Part shown: positions 1-6,007 of the stretch, one piece after another
Layout: every line of letters begins with the position of its first letter
Position numbering within the stretch: position 1 is the stretch's first letter
Source: Treponema sp.
GTDB taxonomy: Bacteria > Spirochaetota > Spirochaetia > Treponematales > Treponemataceae
Assembly: GCA_017613485.1 (NCBI GenBank)
Contig: JAGADS010000154.1
Span: 1-10,256, forward strand
Length of the DNA stretch: 10,256 nt
Reading direction: 5' to 3'
The notes under the pieces: model-generated
Told to the model about the DNA's origin: nothing
What the model saw: the letters and a program-made list of their open reading frames with translations, nothing else
Databases searched by the model: none
Position numbers and translations under genes: made by a program

Positions 1-1
1 A

Positions 2-1696
2 CATACCGGAGATGTGTTCTTGAACGGTAAATCCATGTACGAGGTTCAGTCAATTGACGAGGTTATAGCCGGTGCGGTTAGTGTTCCTTCTTGGGATCAC
101 GAGTTTTCTGTGTACAAATGGTTTTCCCAGCAGGATGAAAAGACCGATGAGACTGTTTTCTATGCAAATTTCCAGGGCCTGGATCCAAATAAAGAGGACG
201 TAGAGATCACTGCACGCCAGGCATGCTTTTATCCAAAGGAAGAAGGCCGCGGTTATATCACTTTGAGTGGTTTTAAGGTTAGTAAGGCTGCAACTCAGTG
301 GGCACCTCCTACAGCTTATCAGGAAGGAATGATTGGACCTCACTGGTCAAAAGGCTGGATTATAGAGGACTGCGAGGTTTTTGAATCAAAGTGCAGCGGT
401 ATCTCTCTGGGTAAATACCTTCAACCGGAAAATGACAACAAGTGGCTCAAATGGAAATACAAGGATGGGGCACAGACAGAACGCGATTGTATCTGTCAGG
501 CACAGAGGGAAGGCTGGACCAAGGAACGTATTGGCTCACACATAATCCGCCGCTGTAATATCCATGACTGCGGTCAAACTGGAATCGTGGGGCATCTGGG
601 AGGAGTTTTCTCACTGGTTGAGGACTGTCACATTCATCACATAAACAACAAGCAGAATCTTGCAGGCTGCGAAATCGGCGGAATTAAAATGCATGCGGCA
701 ATCGACTGCATCTACCGCCGCAATGTGATTCATGACTGCACACGTGGAATGTGGCTGGACTGGCAGGCTCAGGGAACACGTGTTACCCAGAATCTATTCT
801 ATAACAATGTTGTTCCAAAAGAATATAATCAGAATGATGAAAGCATGTTTGGATGTGCAGAGGATCTCTTTATTGAAGTCAGTCACGGACCGACGTTAGT
901 TGACAATAACATCTTTTTGTCCGACAGGGCCATCAAGCTTGCAACCCAGGGTGTGGCTCTTGTTCACAATATCATTTATGGCGGAATTGTTGCTGTTGGC
1001 AAGGGAACAAACAACGGTGCTCCAACAAAGCCTTCTCCCCGCTACACACCGTACCATGTTCCGCATCAGACAGAAATTGCGGGCTTTATGACGATTCTCC
1101 ACGGCGACACAAAAATCTTTAACAATATCTTTGTTCAGGAACCGATCCGTCCTGCACTCAAAAAGGGAATGGACAACAATATTGCCAACAACAATGACTG
1201 GGATGACGGAAACATTCTGGCAGGTACTTTTGTGTATGAAAAGTTTCCGACCTTTGAAAAGTGGAATGCCCAGTTTGAGGGATACTGCGGTCAGGGTGCT
1301 CCGACAACAGACAAATATTATGCAGAGCTTCCTGTCTGGGCTTCAGGAAATGTTTATTTGAACGGAGCCAAACCAATGTCCAAGGGAAAAGAACCGGATG
1401 CCGTCGTAATTGAAGGTCAGAAGGTTTCTTTTAAAATTGAGGAAAATAACGGTACCATAGAATTTAAAACAAATCTTTATGATGTCATGGCTTCTTCGGG
1501 AACCGCACCAACCTGCAGGCTTATGCACACAGACGACATTATGATGGCTTTTGAGCCGGAACAGAAATACGAGAATCCAGATGGAACTCCAATTACCTTT
1601 GATACAGATTTTTCTGGTAAAAAGCGTGGGGAAAAAGTGATTCCAGGTCCTTTTGCAGAAGGGATAAAAAATGCCGTCATAGCGAGCATGAGCTAA
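2..1696 (+). CDS. GH120-like beta-xylosidase (right-handed beta-helix), 5' end missing
   Basis: The reading frame is open to the left edge: codons from base 2 read HTGDV before the GTG at 14, so the gene starts upstream and the GTG is not a true start. About 564 residues are visible. Repeated short strands rich in N, D and H (IIEDCEVFESKCSGISLGK, IIRRCNIHDCGQTGI, LVEDCHIHHINN, LVDNNIFLS) are typical of a parallel beta-helix. The segment GMWLDWQAQGTR followed by EDLFIEVSHGP matches what I recall of GH120 enzymes such as XylC of Thermoanaerobacterium saccharolyticum, where an Asp is nucleophile and a Glu is acid/base. The equivalents here would be the Asp coded at 758-760 and the Glu at 875-877. 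Roughly 15 extra residues lie between them compared with my memory of XylC. By comparison, about 130 N-terminal residues are missing, so a signal peptide cannot be judged. The likely role is release of xylose from xylo-oligosaccharides. The family call is from memory, and another beta-helix glycosidase remains possible. Confidence 0.8.
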   Translation, partial: HTGDVFLNGKSMYEVQSIDEVIAGAVSVPSWDHEFSVYKWFSQQDEKTDETVFYANFQGLDPNKEDVEITARQACFYPKEEGRGYITLSGFKVSKAATQWAPPTAYQEGMIGPHWSKGWIIEDCEVFESKCSGISLGKYLQPENDNKWLKWKYKDGAQTERDCICQAQREGWTKERIGSHIIRRCNIHDCGQTGIVGHLGGVFSLVEDCHIHHINNKQNLAGCEIGGIKMHAAIDCIYRRNVIHDCTRGMWLDWQAQGTRVTQNLFYNNVVPKEYNQNDESMFGCAEDLFIEVSHGPTLVDNNIFLSDRAIKLATQGVALVHNIIYGGIVAVGKGTNNGAPTKPSPRYTPYHVPHQTEIAGFMTILHGDTKIFNNIFVQEPIRPALKKGMDNNIANNNDWDDGNILAGTFVYEKFPTFEKWNAQFEGYCGQGAPTTDKYYAELPVWASGNVYLNGAKPMSKGKEPDAVVIEGQKVSFKIEENNGTIEFKTNLYDVMASSGTAPTCRLMHTDDIMMAFEPEQKYENPDGTPITFDTDFSGKKRGEKVIPGPFAEGIKNAVIASMS

Positions 1697-1713
1697 AACA
1701 AAAGGAGGATATC

Positions 1714-2610
1714 ATGGCGAACGATCAGATGGAAAATGAAAATCCAACGCCACCGTGGGCGGATGAAATACCTGAGGGGAGCTTTATTTCCTATTCACCG
1801 ACATACAAAGTGGGAGAATACTTTGACCGTTTCCACAAGGATTCAGACGGTAAGCTTGATTATTACTTCTATGATCCCACAGAGCATGGATTTGAAAAAG
1901 CAAGGAAATATCCTCTGCTGGTCATCATGCACGGAACATCCAATGCCCTTGAGGGAGATGTCTGCATAAATTATGCGGGTGCGGAATTCTATTCAAAAGA
2001 AGAATACCAGAACACACTTGGGGGTGCATACATTCTGGTTCCACTTGCCCCGGAATATCTCGGTGAAGACGGAATGGTTCACGGTCACTGGCCGGAGATA
2101 GAGACAAAAACCGTTTATGACCTTATATATGCTTTCATAAAAAAGCATGCAGAGCCAAACGGCGGCATAAGCAAAAAGGCAATCCTTGGAAATTCCAGCG
2201 GAGGAGCGATGAGCTTTAAAATGTCCTATGATTACCCGGACTTCTTTAATGCAGTTGTTCCAATGGGTGCTCCTGAAATCCCTGATGAAAAGCTGTTTGA
2301 CCTGTATGACCAGAATGACGTGCACCTGTTTTTTGCAATGGGAAAGCGTGATGAAGGCAATACCTATGAGAAAGATGTTGTCCCCATGCTGCCGAGGATG
2401 AAGCGGATGAAGCACTGCTATATTTTTACTCCCGACTGGGTTTACAACGGCGACCATGGAATTGCATCAATCAATTTCGGCTTTGAGATGGGGCAGCACT
2501 GCATCATAAATCCAATGCACTGTAACCTCATGTTTGATGACGGAACACCTATGGAGCCAGAGCTTCCACAGGGCATAACAGGATGGTTGGCGGAAGCACT
2601 GACTATTTAA
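1714..2610 (+). CDS. alpha/beta-hydrolase esterase (carbohydrate esterase-like)
   Basis: A 298-residue alpha/beta hydrolase. The visible elements are the strand and oxyanion segment LLVIMHGT (68-75), the nucleophile elbow G159-N-S161-S-G163 in ILGNSSGGAM, a probable acid D213 in GKRDE, and a histidine at H248 (GDHGI) or H262 (GQHC). The layout resembles acetyl-xylan/feruloyl esterase and PHB-depolymerase-like proteins that databases often label prolyl-oligopeptidase family. There is no signal peptide: the N-terminus is polar and acidic (MANDQMENEN), so it probably works in the cytoplasm on imported oligosaccharides. The start is set by a perfect AGGAGG at 1703-1708, 5 nt before the ATG. It lies 17 nt after the GH120-like gene with no promoter between, so the two are probably co-transcribed. 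Removal of acetyl or feruloyl groups from xylo-oligosaccharides for the neighbouring xylosidase is the natural guess; the actual ester substrate cannot be read from sequence. Confidence 0.8.
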   Translation: MANDQMENENPTPPWADEIPEGSFISYSPTYKVGEYFDRFHKDSDGKLDYYFYDPTEHGFEKARKYPLLVIMHGTSNALEGDVCINYAGAEFYSKEEYQNTLGGAYILVPLAPEYLGEDGMVHGHWPEIETKTVYDLIYAFIKKHAEPNGGISKKAILGNSSGGAMSFKMSYDYPDFFNAVVPMGAPEIPDEKLFDLYDQNDVHLFFAMGKRDEGNTYEKDVVPMLPRMKRMKHCYIFTPDWVYNGDHGIASINFGFEMGQHCIINPMHCNLMFDDGTPMEPELPQGITGWLAEALTI

Positions 2611-3130
2611 TGAGCAAGGTTGTATTGCCCATTGTAATCTTGTCCCCGGATTTGATTTTCCTATACTCATCTTCGGGAACAGGTTTGTCGTTCAGGAGTG
2701 TTCCATTGGTGCTGTGCTTGTCCTCTATGACATAATCACCGAATACCTTGCCAAGTTTACAATGATAACGGCTTACAAGGGGATCGGCTATGACTACATC
2801 GCATTTTGTGCTTCGTCCGATACTGATTTTTTCTCCAATCGGATAAACTGCATCATCAACAATCAGAAACAGTTCATTTTTGCAAAGAGTATTTTTCTCT
2901 ACATAAGGATTAAGCATCTGCTGCGTTTCTGCGGTCTGGGATTCTGCCTGTAACTCTTTTTGCTCTGAGTCATCTATAGGCTCTTCTTTTTTTTGGATTA
3001 CATCTGTAACCCTGGTTACGTCGGCTGCTTCGCTTGACATGGTTCGCCTATTGATTTTTTTAACTACAAGAGGCACTATCAAGATTGCAACGCCAATAAA
3101 AATCAGCACACATCCAATTGCCACAAGCAT
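2603..3130 (-). CDS. membrane-anchored FHA-domain protein
   Basis: A 175-residue protein. Residues 2-24 are one hydrophobic helix followed by KKINRR, which by the positive-inside rule puts the rest in the cytoplasm. Residues about 30-85 form a polar, Glu/Gln-rich, probably disordered linker. Residues about 86-175 form a forkhead-associated domain with its conserved marks: IGRS (104-107), SRYHC (120-124) and HSTNGTLLN (139-147). FHA domains bind phosphothreonine peptides, so the protein likely recruits a phosphorylated partner to the membrane. No Ser/Thr kinase or phosphatase gene lies in the window. The start is supported by AGGAGG (complement of 3137-3142) 6 nt upstream. Its last codons overlap the convergent esterase gene by 8 bp. 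The partner and pathway are unknown. Confidence 0.85.
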   Translation of the reverse strand: MLVAIGCVLIFIGVAILIVPLVVKKINRRTMSSEAADVTRVTDVIQKKEEPIDDSEQKELQAESQTAETQQMLNPYVEKNTLCKNELFLIVDDAVYPIGEKISIGRSTKCDVVIADPLVSRYHCKLGKVFGDYVIEDKHSTNGTLLNDKPVPEDEYRKIKSGDKITMGNTTLLIK

Positions 3131-3152
3131 ACCCTACCTCCTGCGTTAATAT

Positions 3153-3181
3153 ATTTTAACACAGTTTCTTCATTTTACCAA
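3153..3181 (-). promoter_or_regulatory. candidate sigma70-type promoter of the FHA gene
   Basis: On the minus strand, TTGGTA (3181-3176) and TAAAAT (3158-3153) are separated by exactly 17 bp and sit just upstream of the AGGAGG ribosome site. Four of six -35 bases and five of six -10 bases match consensus. The predicted leader is about 15-20 nt. The call is by inspection only. Confidence 0.5.
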
Positions 3182-3262
3182 TAATTCCACCCGAAAAGTA
3201 GCCTGAATCATCAAAAAGTCGCATGGGGAAACAATGTTTAAACTAGAAACGTAAAAAAACAA

Positions 3263-3291
3263 TTGATTTTTCCAGAATAATGGATTAAAAT
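3263..3291 (+). promoter_or_regulatory. candidate sigma70-type promoter of the AAA+ ATPase gene
   Basis: TTGATT (3263-3268) and TAAAAT (3286-3291) are separated by 17 bp, upstream of the ATPase gene and divergent from the FHA promoter. The -10 hexamer runs into the first palindrome of the 22-bp repeat array, which places the array over the transcription start (about 3298) and the leader. Anything bound there would block initiation. Confidence 0.5.
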
Positions 3292-3352
3292 ACTCAATAG
3301 GCTGAGTATTTTTACTCAATAGACTGAGTAAAAATACTCAATGGACTGAGTA
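3287..3352 (+). repeat. three tandem palindromes, 22-bp period
   Basis: Three 18-bp units start at 3291, 3313 and 3335. They read TACTCAATAGGCTGAGTA, TACTCAATAGACTGAGTA and TACTCAATGGACTGAGTA, separated by the 4-nt AT-only spacers TTTT and AAAA. Each unit is an inverted repeat with arms TACTCA and TGAGTA around a 6-nt centre. The flanks extend units 1 and 2 to perfect 10-bp arms (3287-3296 with 3303-3312; 3309-3318 with 3325-3334). Neighbouring copies differ by a single base in the centre, while the arms are identical. A fourth, degraded half-copy (TACTAAATG) follows in register at 3357. The period of about two helical turns puts all units on one DNA face, as in a multi-site operator. Alternative hairpins between adjacent units are also possible in RNA. 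Confidence 0.85.
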
Positions 3353-3369
3353 AATTTACTAAATGCATA

Positions 3370-3373
3370 AGGA
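3370..3373 (+). promoter_or_regulatory. ribosome binding site that favours the start at 3378
   Basis: AGGA lies 4 nt before the ATG at 3378. The in-frame ATG at 3363 has no purine-rich site at a usable distance, because the sequence before it is the repeat array, and it falls inside the degraded fourth repeat. Confidence 0.5.
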
Positions 3374-3377
3374 AATT

Positions 3378-4583
3378 ATGGAAAGAACTGTATTCATTAA
3401 TCAGCTGGAAAAAAGGCTGGCAGAAAAACGGAAATTCATACAGGTTGTCGCAGGCCCGAGACAGGTTGGAAAAACAACTATCATTACTCAATTTTTGGAA
3501 AGAACAGCTCACGCTTATATCTACGAGAGTGCGGATGCCTTGGCAGGTTCTTCTCAAGCCTGGCTTGAACAGGTATGGACAGCTGCACGGTTCAAGATAA
3601 AAAACGGTTCTTCGGAAGTGCTTCTGATAGTCGATGAGATTCAGAAAATAGCAAACTGGAGCGAGATTGTAAAAAAACTCTGGGATGAAGACACAAGGAC
3701 AAAAACAAACATCAAGGTTGTGCTGAGCGGTTCCTCAAGACTGCTGATAGAAAAGGGGCTTACGGAATCCCTGCAAGGGAGATTTGAGTTGATTCAGATT
3801 CCCCACTGGACTTTTCCCGAGATGAAAGAGGCTTTTGGGTTTTCACTTGAGGAATATGTTTTTTTCGGGGGTTATCCAGGACCTGCAGAATTCATAAAGG
3901 ATGAAAAAAGATGGAAATCCTATATGCGCGACTCCATTATTGAGACCAGTATTTCAAAAGACATTCTTATGCTTACAACAATAACAAAACCAGCACTTCT
4001 TCATCAGCTGTTTGAAATGGGAGCAGTTTACAGTTCCCAGATTCTGTCCTTCAATAAGATGCTGGGAACTCTTACGGATGCAGGGAATACGGTTACGCTC
4101 TCTCATTATCTTACACTTTTGGATCAAAGCAAACTATTGGGAGGATTGCAAAAGTATTCAGGCAGTGAGCAGAAAAGCAAGTCATCAAGCCCGAAACTTC
4201 AGGTTTACAATAACGCGCTTTTTTCGGCACTTTTGTCCAAAGATTTTGAATCAGTAAAGTCTGAGCCGGATCTTTGGGGGCGTTTATTTGAGTCCTGCGT
4301 AGGAATGCATTTGATAAACAACGCGGATTTATGCGGTTATAAATTGTATTACTGGCGTGATGGAAACAACGAGCTTGATTATGTGATTTCCAAGGGAGAA
4401 GCTATCTGTGCAATCGAGGTAAAAAGCGGCATAAGGACAACAAACAAAGGCATGGAAATATTCAAGAAAAAATACCCTGATGCAAAAATATATGTCATTT
4501 CTGCACAAGACACATCAAATCGCGGCTTCATAAACCTGCAGGATTTCCTGAGCACGGCCCCGGACATTATGTTCTCCGCCTAA
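3378..4583 (+). CDS. AAA+ ATPase with DUF4143-type C-terminal region
   Basis: A 401-residue protein if it starts at 3378; an upstream in-frame ATG at 3363 would add MHKEI but lacks a ribosome site. The Walker A motif is GPRQVGKTT (26-34), Walker B is VLLIVDEIQK (81-90, with D86 and E87), and a sensor-like strand reads VVLSGSSRLL (114-123). This matches the AAA_14 ATPase domain. The C-terminal half (about 180-401) fits the DUF4143 architecture, ending in a segment like a PD-(D/E)XK nuclease core: NELDYVISKGE (331-341), then AIEVKSG (345-351), with D334, E347 and K349 as candidate metal or catalytic residues. Family members are common in multiple copies in gut anaerobes, and their function is not settled. 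The gene stands alone, with its own promoter and the palindrome array in front. No toxin, antitoxin or transposase partner is adjacent. Confidence 0.85.
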   Translation: MERTVFINQLEKRLAEKRKFIQVVAGPRQVGKTTIITQFLERTAHAYIYESADALAGSSQAWLEQVWTAARFKIKNGSSEVLLIVDEIQKIANWSEIVKKLWDEDTRTKTNIKVVLSGSSRLLIEKGLTESLQGRFELIQIPHWTFPEMKEAFGFSLEEYVFFGGYPGPAEFIKDEKRWKSYMRDSIIETSISKDILMLTTITKPALLHQLFEMGAVYSSQILSFNKMLGTLTDAGNTVTLSHYLTLLDQSKLLGGLQKYSGSEQKSKSSSPKLQVYNNALFSALLSKDFESVKSEPDLWGRLFESCVGMHLINNADLCGYKLYYWRDGNNELDYVISKGEAICAIEVKSGIRTTNKGMEIFKKKYPDAKIYVISAQDTSNRGFINLQDFLSTAPDIMFSA

Positions 4584-4588
4584 GTGAC

Positions 4589-4620
4589 TGACACAATTCA
4601 TAATGCATAATTGCTTGTCA
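4589..4620 (+). repeat. bulged hairpin after the ATPase stop codon
   Basis: TGACACAATT (4589-4598) pairs with AATTG (4609-4613) and TGTCA (4616-4620), leaving a 2-nt CT bulge and a 10-nt loop (CATAATGCAT). It starts 6 nt after the stop codon. It has no following U-tract (the T8 run is 23 nt further on), so it may stabilise the mRNA 3' end rather than terminate transcription. Confidence 0.45.
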
Positions 4621-4826
4621 CGCGGATTCTCTTTGGGTGTTACTTTTTTTTGAAACATAATAACGTCATGCTACTGGATTGCTTAGTCTGTAGCGGAGAA
4701 TTTTATCTTTGGCTGAACCTTCACTCCGTTTCTGTCTGCTTGGTTACAAATATAAGTCCATCTCCCTCCCTGAATGATAAACCATAAAAGAAACTTAGTA
4801 AAGGAATCGGGGAAGAAGAAAGGTTG

Positions 4827-4876
4827 TTTTTTGCGATAGAAAATGTGCTCTGGTTGCAAAAATCTATCGTGAAAAA
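4827..4876. repeat. imperfect inverted repeat with A/T flanks
   Basis: CGATAGA (4834-4840) and TCTATCG (4863-4869) form a perfect 7-bp stem around a 22-nt loop. Outside a small 1x2 mismatch, the T-run (4827-4832) can pair with AAAAA (4872-4876). It lies downstream of the YARHG gene on the minus strand and could be a weak terminator, though there is no clean U-tract after the stem. Confidence 0.35.
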
Positions 4877-4908
4877 GGTGCAAGCACACGTTTTTTTATT
4901 ATGATTTA

Positions 4909-5805
4909 TCATCCCTTGCTTTTTTTGTTCTCATATTCCTTGATTTTATCCAACAAAATCTTTTCAAAATTATTTAATGAATCTTCGGAGAAAGTATTGC
5001 TTGGTTTGTACCAGTCGAAATCAGAGAAAATGTTCTTGAATTCTTCCGTGGAGAATTTATAACCGTTCTTTGCATAAATGAGGTTTCTGAGAAGCCTTAG
5101 GTCTTTTTTTGAGTTACGGTAAGGATAGGCACTCAGATTTCTATAGTTTTCATCGTTCCAGTAGAATAAAGGTATTGACTGTACGATTTTGTTTGTTCTG
5201 CGTGATGTCCATTTTCCAGTTGATTCTGTTGTATATATGTTTGCACCGAGGCCTTCGATTTTTAGGACACAGCCAGACATGTAAAGTGCACCGGGATCAT
5301 CTACATAACTGGGAGAAAGATCAAAATGATACTGCTTTCCATAAATCGTGACGTTTGATCCGCTGATGGATATGTTTTTGTTATGAAGCGCATCAACGAA
5401 AATAATAGAAAGAACTTTTTCGGCATAGGCATCGTAATCATTTTTCTTTGGTGAGATTCTGCGGTAAGACAGGCCGTTCTCATCAAGAATGAATCTTTCT
5501 TCCCCGCGTTTCACGAAAGACCATTTTTCAAAATCAGAGGCATATACTGCATATCCGTCGGAAAAGCGAACCTGGGAATAGCATATATTCTCTTCCAGTG
5601 ACAGGATGTCATAGCTGGATTCGGTAATAGTATACAAGGCTTTTTCATAGGACATGTATTCCCTTAAAAGCATTTCCATTTGAACAGGCATATATGTTCC
5701 GATAAAATCCTTTGGGACATTATTGAGTTCATGTTCATCAGCATAAAGTCCTGAAGCAAAAGACAGGCAGATAAAGAATAAAAAGAATTTCCTCACACTT
5801 TTCAT
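4909..5805 (-). CDS. secreted or periplasmic YARHG-domain protein
   Basis: A 298-residue protein with a clear signal peptide: MKSVRKFF, a hydrophobic core to about residue 20, and a probable signal peptidase I cut after A22 (LYA-DEHE). There is no lipobox, so it should be free in the periplasm or exported. Residues 236-290 carry the YARHG domain signature: LRLLRNLIYAKNGYKF (236-251, with IYAKNGY standing for the usual IYARHGY) followed by DWYKP (264-268) and a helical tail. YARHG is found in extracellular or periplasmic proteins of many bacteria; its function is unknown. Residues 23-235 are not recognised; aromatic-rich beta-type segments suggest an all-beta ligand-binding or wall-associated domain. 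The start is backed by AGGAG (complement of 5812-5816), 6 nt upstream. It is apparently monocistronic. Confidence 0.85.
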   Translation of the reverse strand: MKSVRKFFLFFICLSFASGLYADEHELNNVPKDFIGTYMPVQMEMLLREYMSYEKALYTITESSYDILSLEENICYSQVRFSDGYAVYASDFEKWSFVKRGEERFILDENGLSYRRISPKKNDYDAYAEKVLSIIFVDALHNKNISISGSNVTIYGKQYHFDLSPSYVDDPGALYMSGCVLKIEGLGANIYTTESTGKWTSRRTNKIVQSIPLFYWNDENYRNLSAYPYRNSKKDLRLLRNLIYAKNGYKFSTEEFKNIFSDFDWYKPSNTFSEDSLNNFEKILLDKIKEYENKKSKG

Positions 5806-5828
5806 AATTGACTCCTATAATACCAAAC

Positions 5829-5857
5829 AGTATAACTGACATTATGTAACAAGTAAA
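5829..5857 (-). promoter_or_regulatory. candidate promoter of the YARHG gene
   Basis: On the minus strand, TTTACT (5857-5852) and TATACT (5834-5829) are spaced by 17 bp. The predicted transcription start falls close to the AGGAG ribosome site, giving a leader of about 15-20 nt. Four of six -35 bases and five of six -10 bases match consensus. Confidence 0.5.
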
Positions 5858-5901
5858 CTACAGGATTAAACAGGGATAGTGATTTGCTTTATATGTGATG
5901 C

Positions 5902-6000
5902 AGGGGCGTTGCGGGGGAGACTCCCCCGCTGGGTGGGTAGCACGCAATGAAATGCGGGCGTAGGGAGACTTGCAACGAAGTTTCAAGCAGGCTCCTCCCT
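5902..6000. repeat. GC-rich structured intergenic element (REP-like)
   Basis: About 100 bp of strikingly G-rich sequence lie in an AT-rich intergenic region, ending 7 bp from the cysK stop codon. It contains three foldable parts. GCGGGGGAG (5911-5919) and CTCCCCCGC (5921-5929) are a perfect 9-bp inverted repeat. CGCA (5943-5946) pairs with TGCG (5953-5956). AGGGAG (5962-5967) pairs with CTCCCT (5995-6000), enclosing CTTG-AAC and GTT-CAAG arms around a GAA loop (5969-5987). The plus strand has six runs of three or more G between 5903 and 5965. No open frame or U-tract is associated. It resembles an interspersed extragenic palindrome; only one copy lies in this window, so repetition is inferred. 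Confidence 0.6.
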
Positions 6001-6007
6001 TTGCATT

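Larger units (their letters stand above)
4584..4908. other. gene-free stretch of 325 bp
   Basis: This lies between the convergent ATPase and YARHG genes. It holds a bulged hairpin just after the ATPase stop, a T8 tract at 4644-4651 with no adjacent GC stem, and an imperfect inverted repeat at 4827-4876. Short minus-strand open frames exist (63-68 codons) but have poor ribosome sites and no recognisable protein. No canonical intrinsic terminator is present for either gene. Confidence 0.6.

Noticed and set aside
3238..3245. Perfect palindrome GTTTAAAC in the divergent promoter region
   Set aside because: Eight bases, AT-rich and single; expected by chance in such DNA.
3287..3365. Palindrome array read as a CRISPR array
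   Set aside because: The spacers are 4 nt and AT-only, the repeats are 18 bp, and no cas gene is present.
3363..3377. ATG at 3363 as the ATPase start
   Set aside because: No ribosome site at a workable distance, and it lies in the degraded repeat. The ATG at 3378 has AGGA in place and gives a family-like N-terminus.
4683..4889. Minus-strand 68-codon open frame in the same gene-free stretch
   Set aside because: No ribosome site and no family resemblance. It could be a decayed coding remnant, but nothing in it can be named.
4721..4912. Minus-strand 63-codon open frame whose ATG overlaps the YARHG stop as ATGA
   Set aside because: The ATGA overlap is suggestive of coupling, but the only purine run (AAGGG) directly abuts the ATG. 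The protein has no recognisable feature, and the inverted repeat at 4827-4876 cuts through it.
5902..6000. GC-rich block as the intrinsic terminator of cysK
   Set aside because: Strong stems are present, but no U-tract follows any of them on the minus strand.
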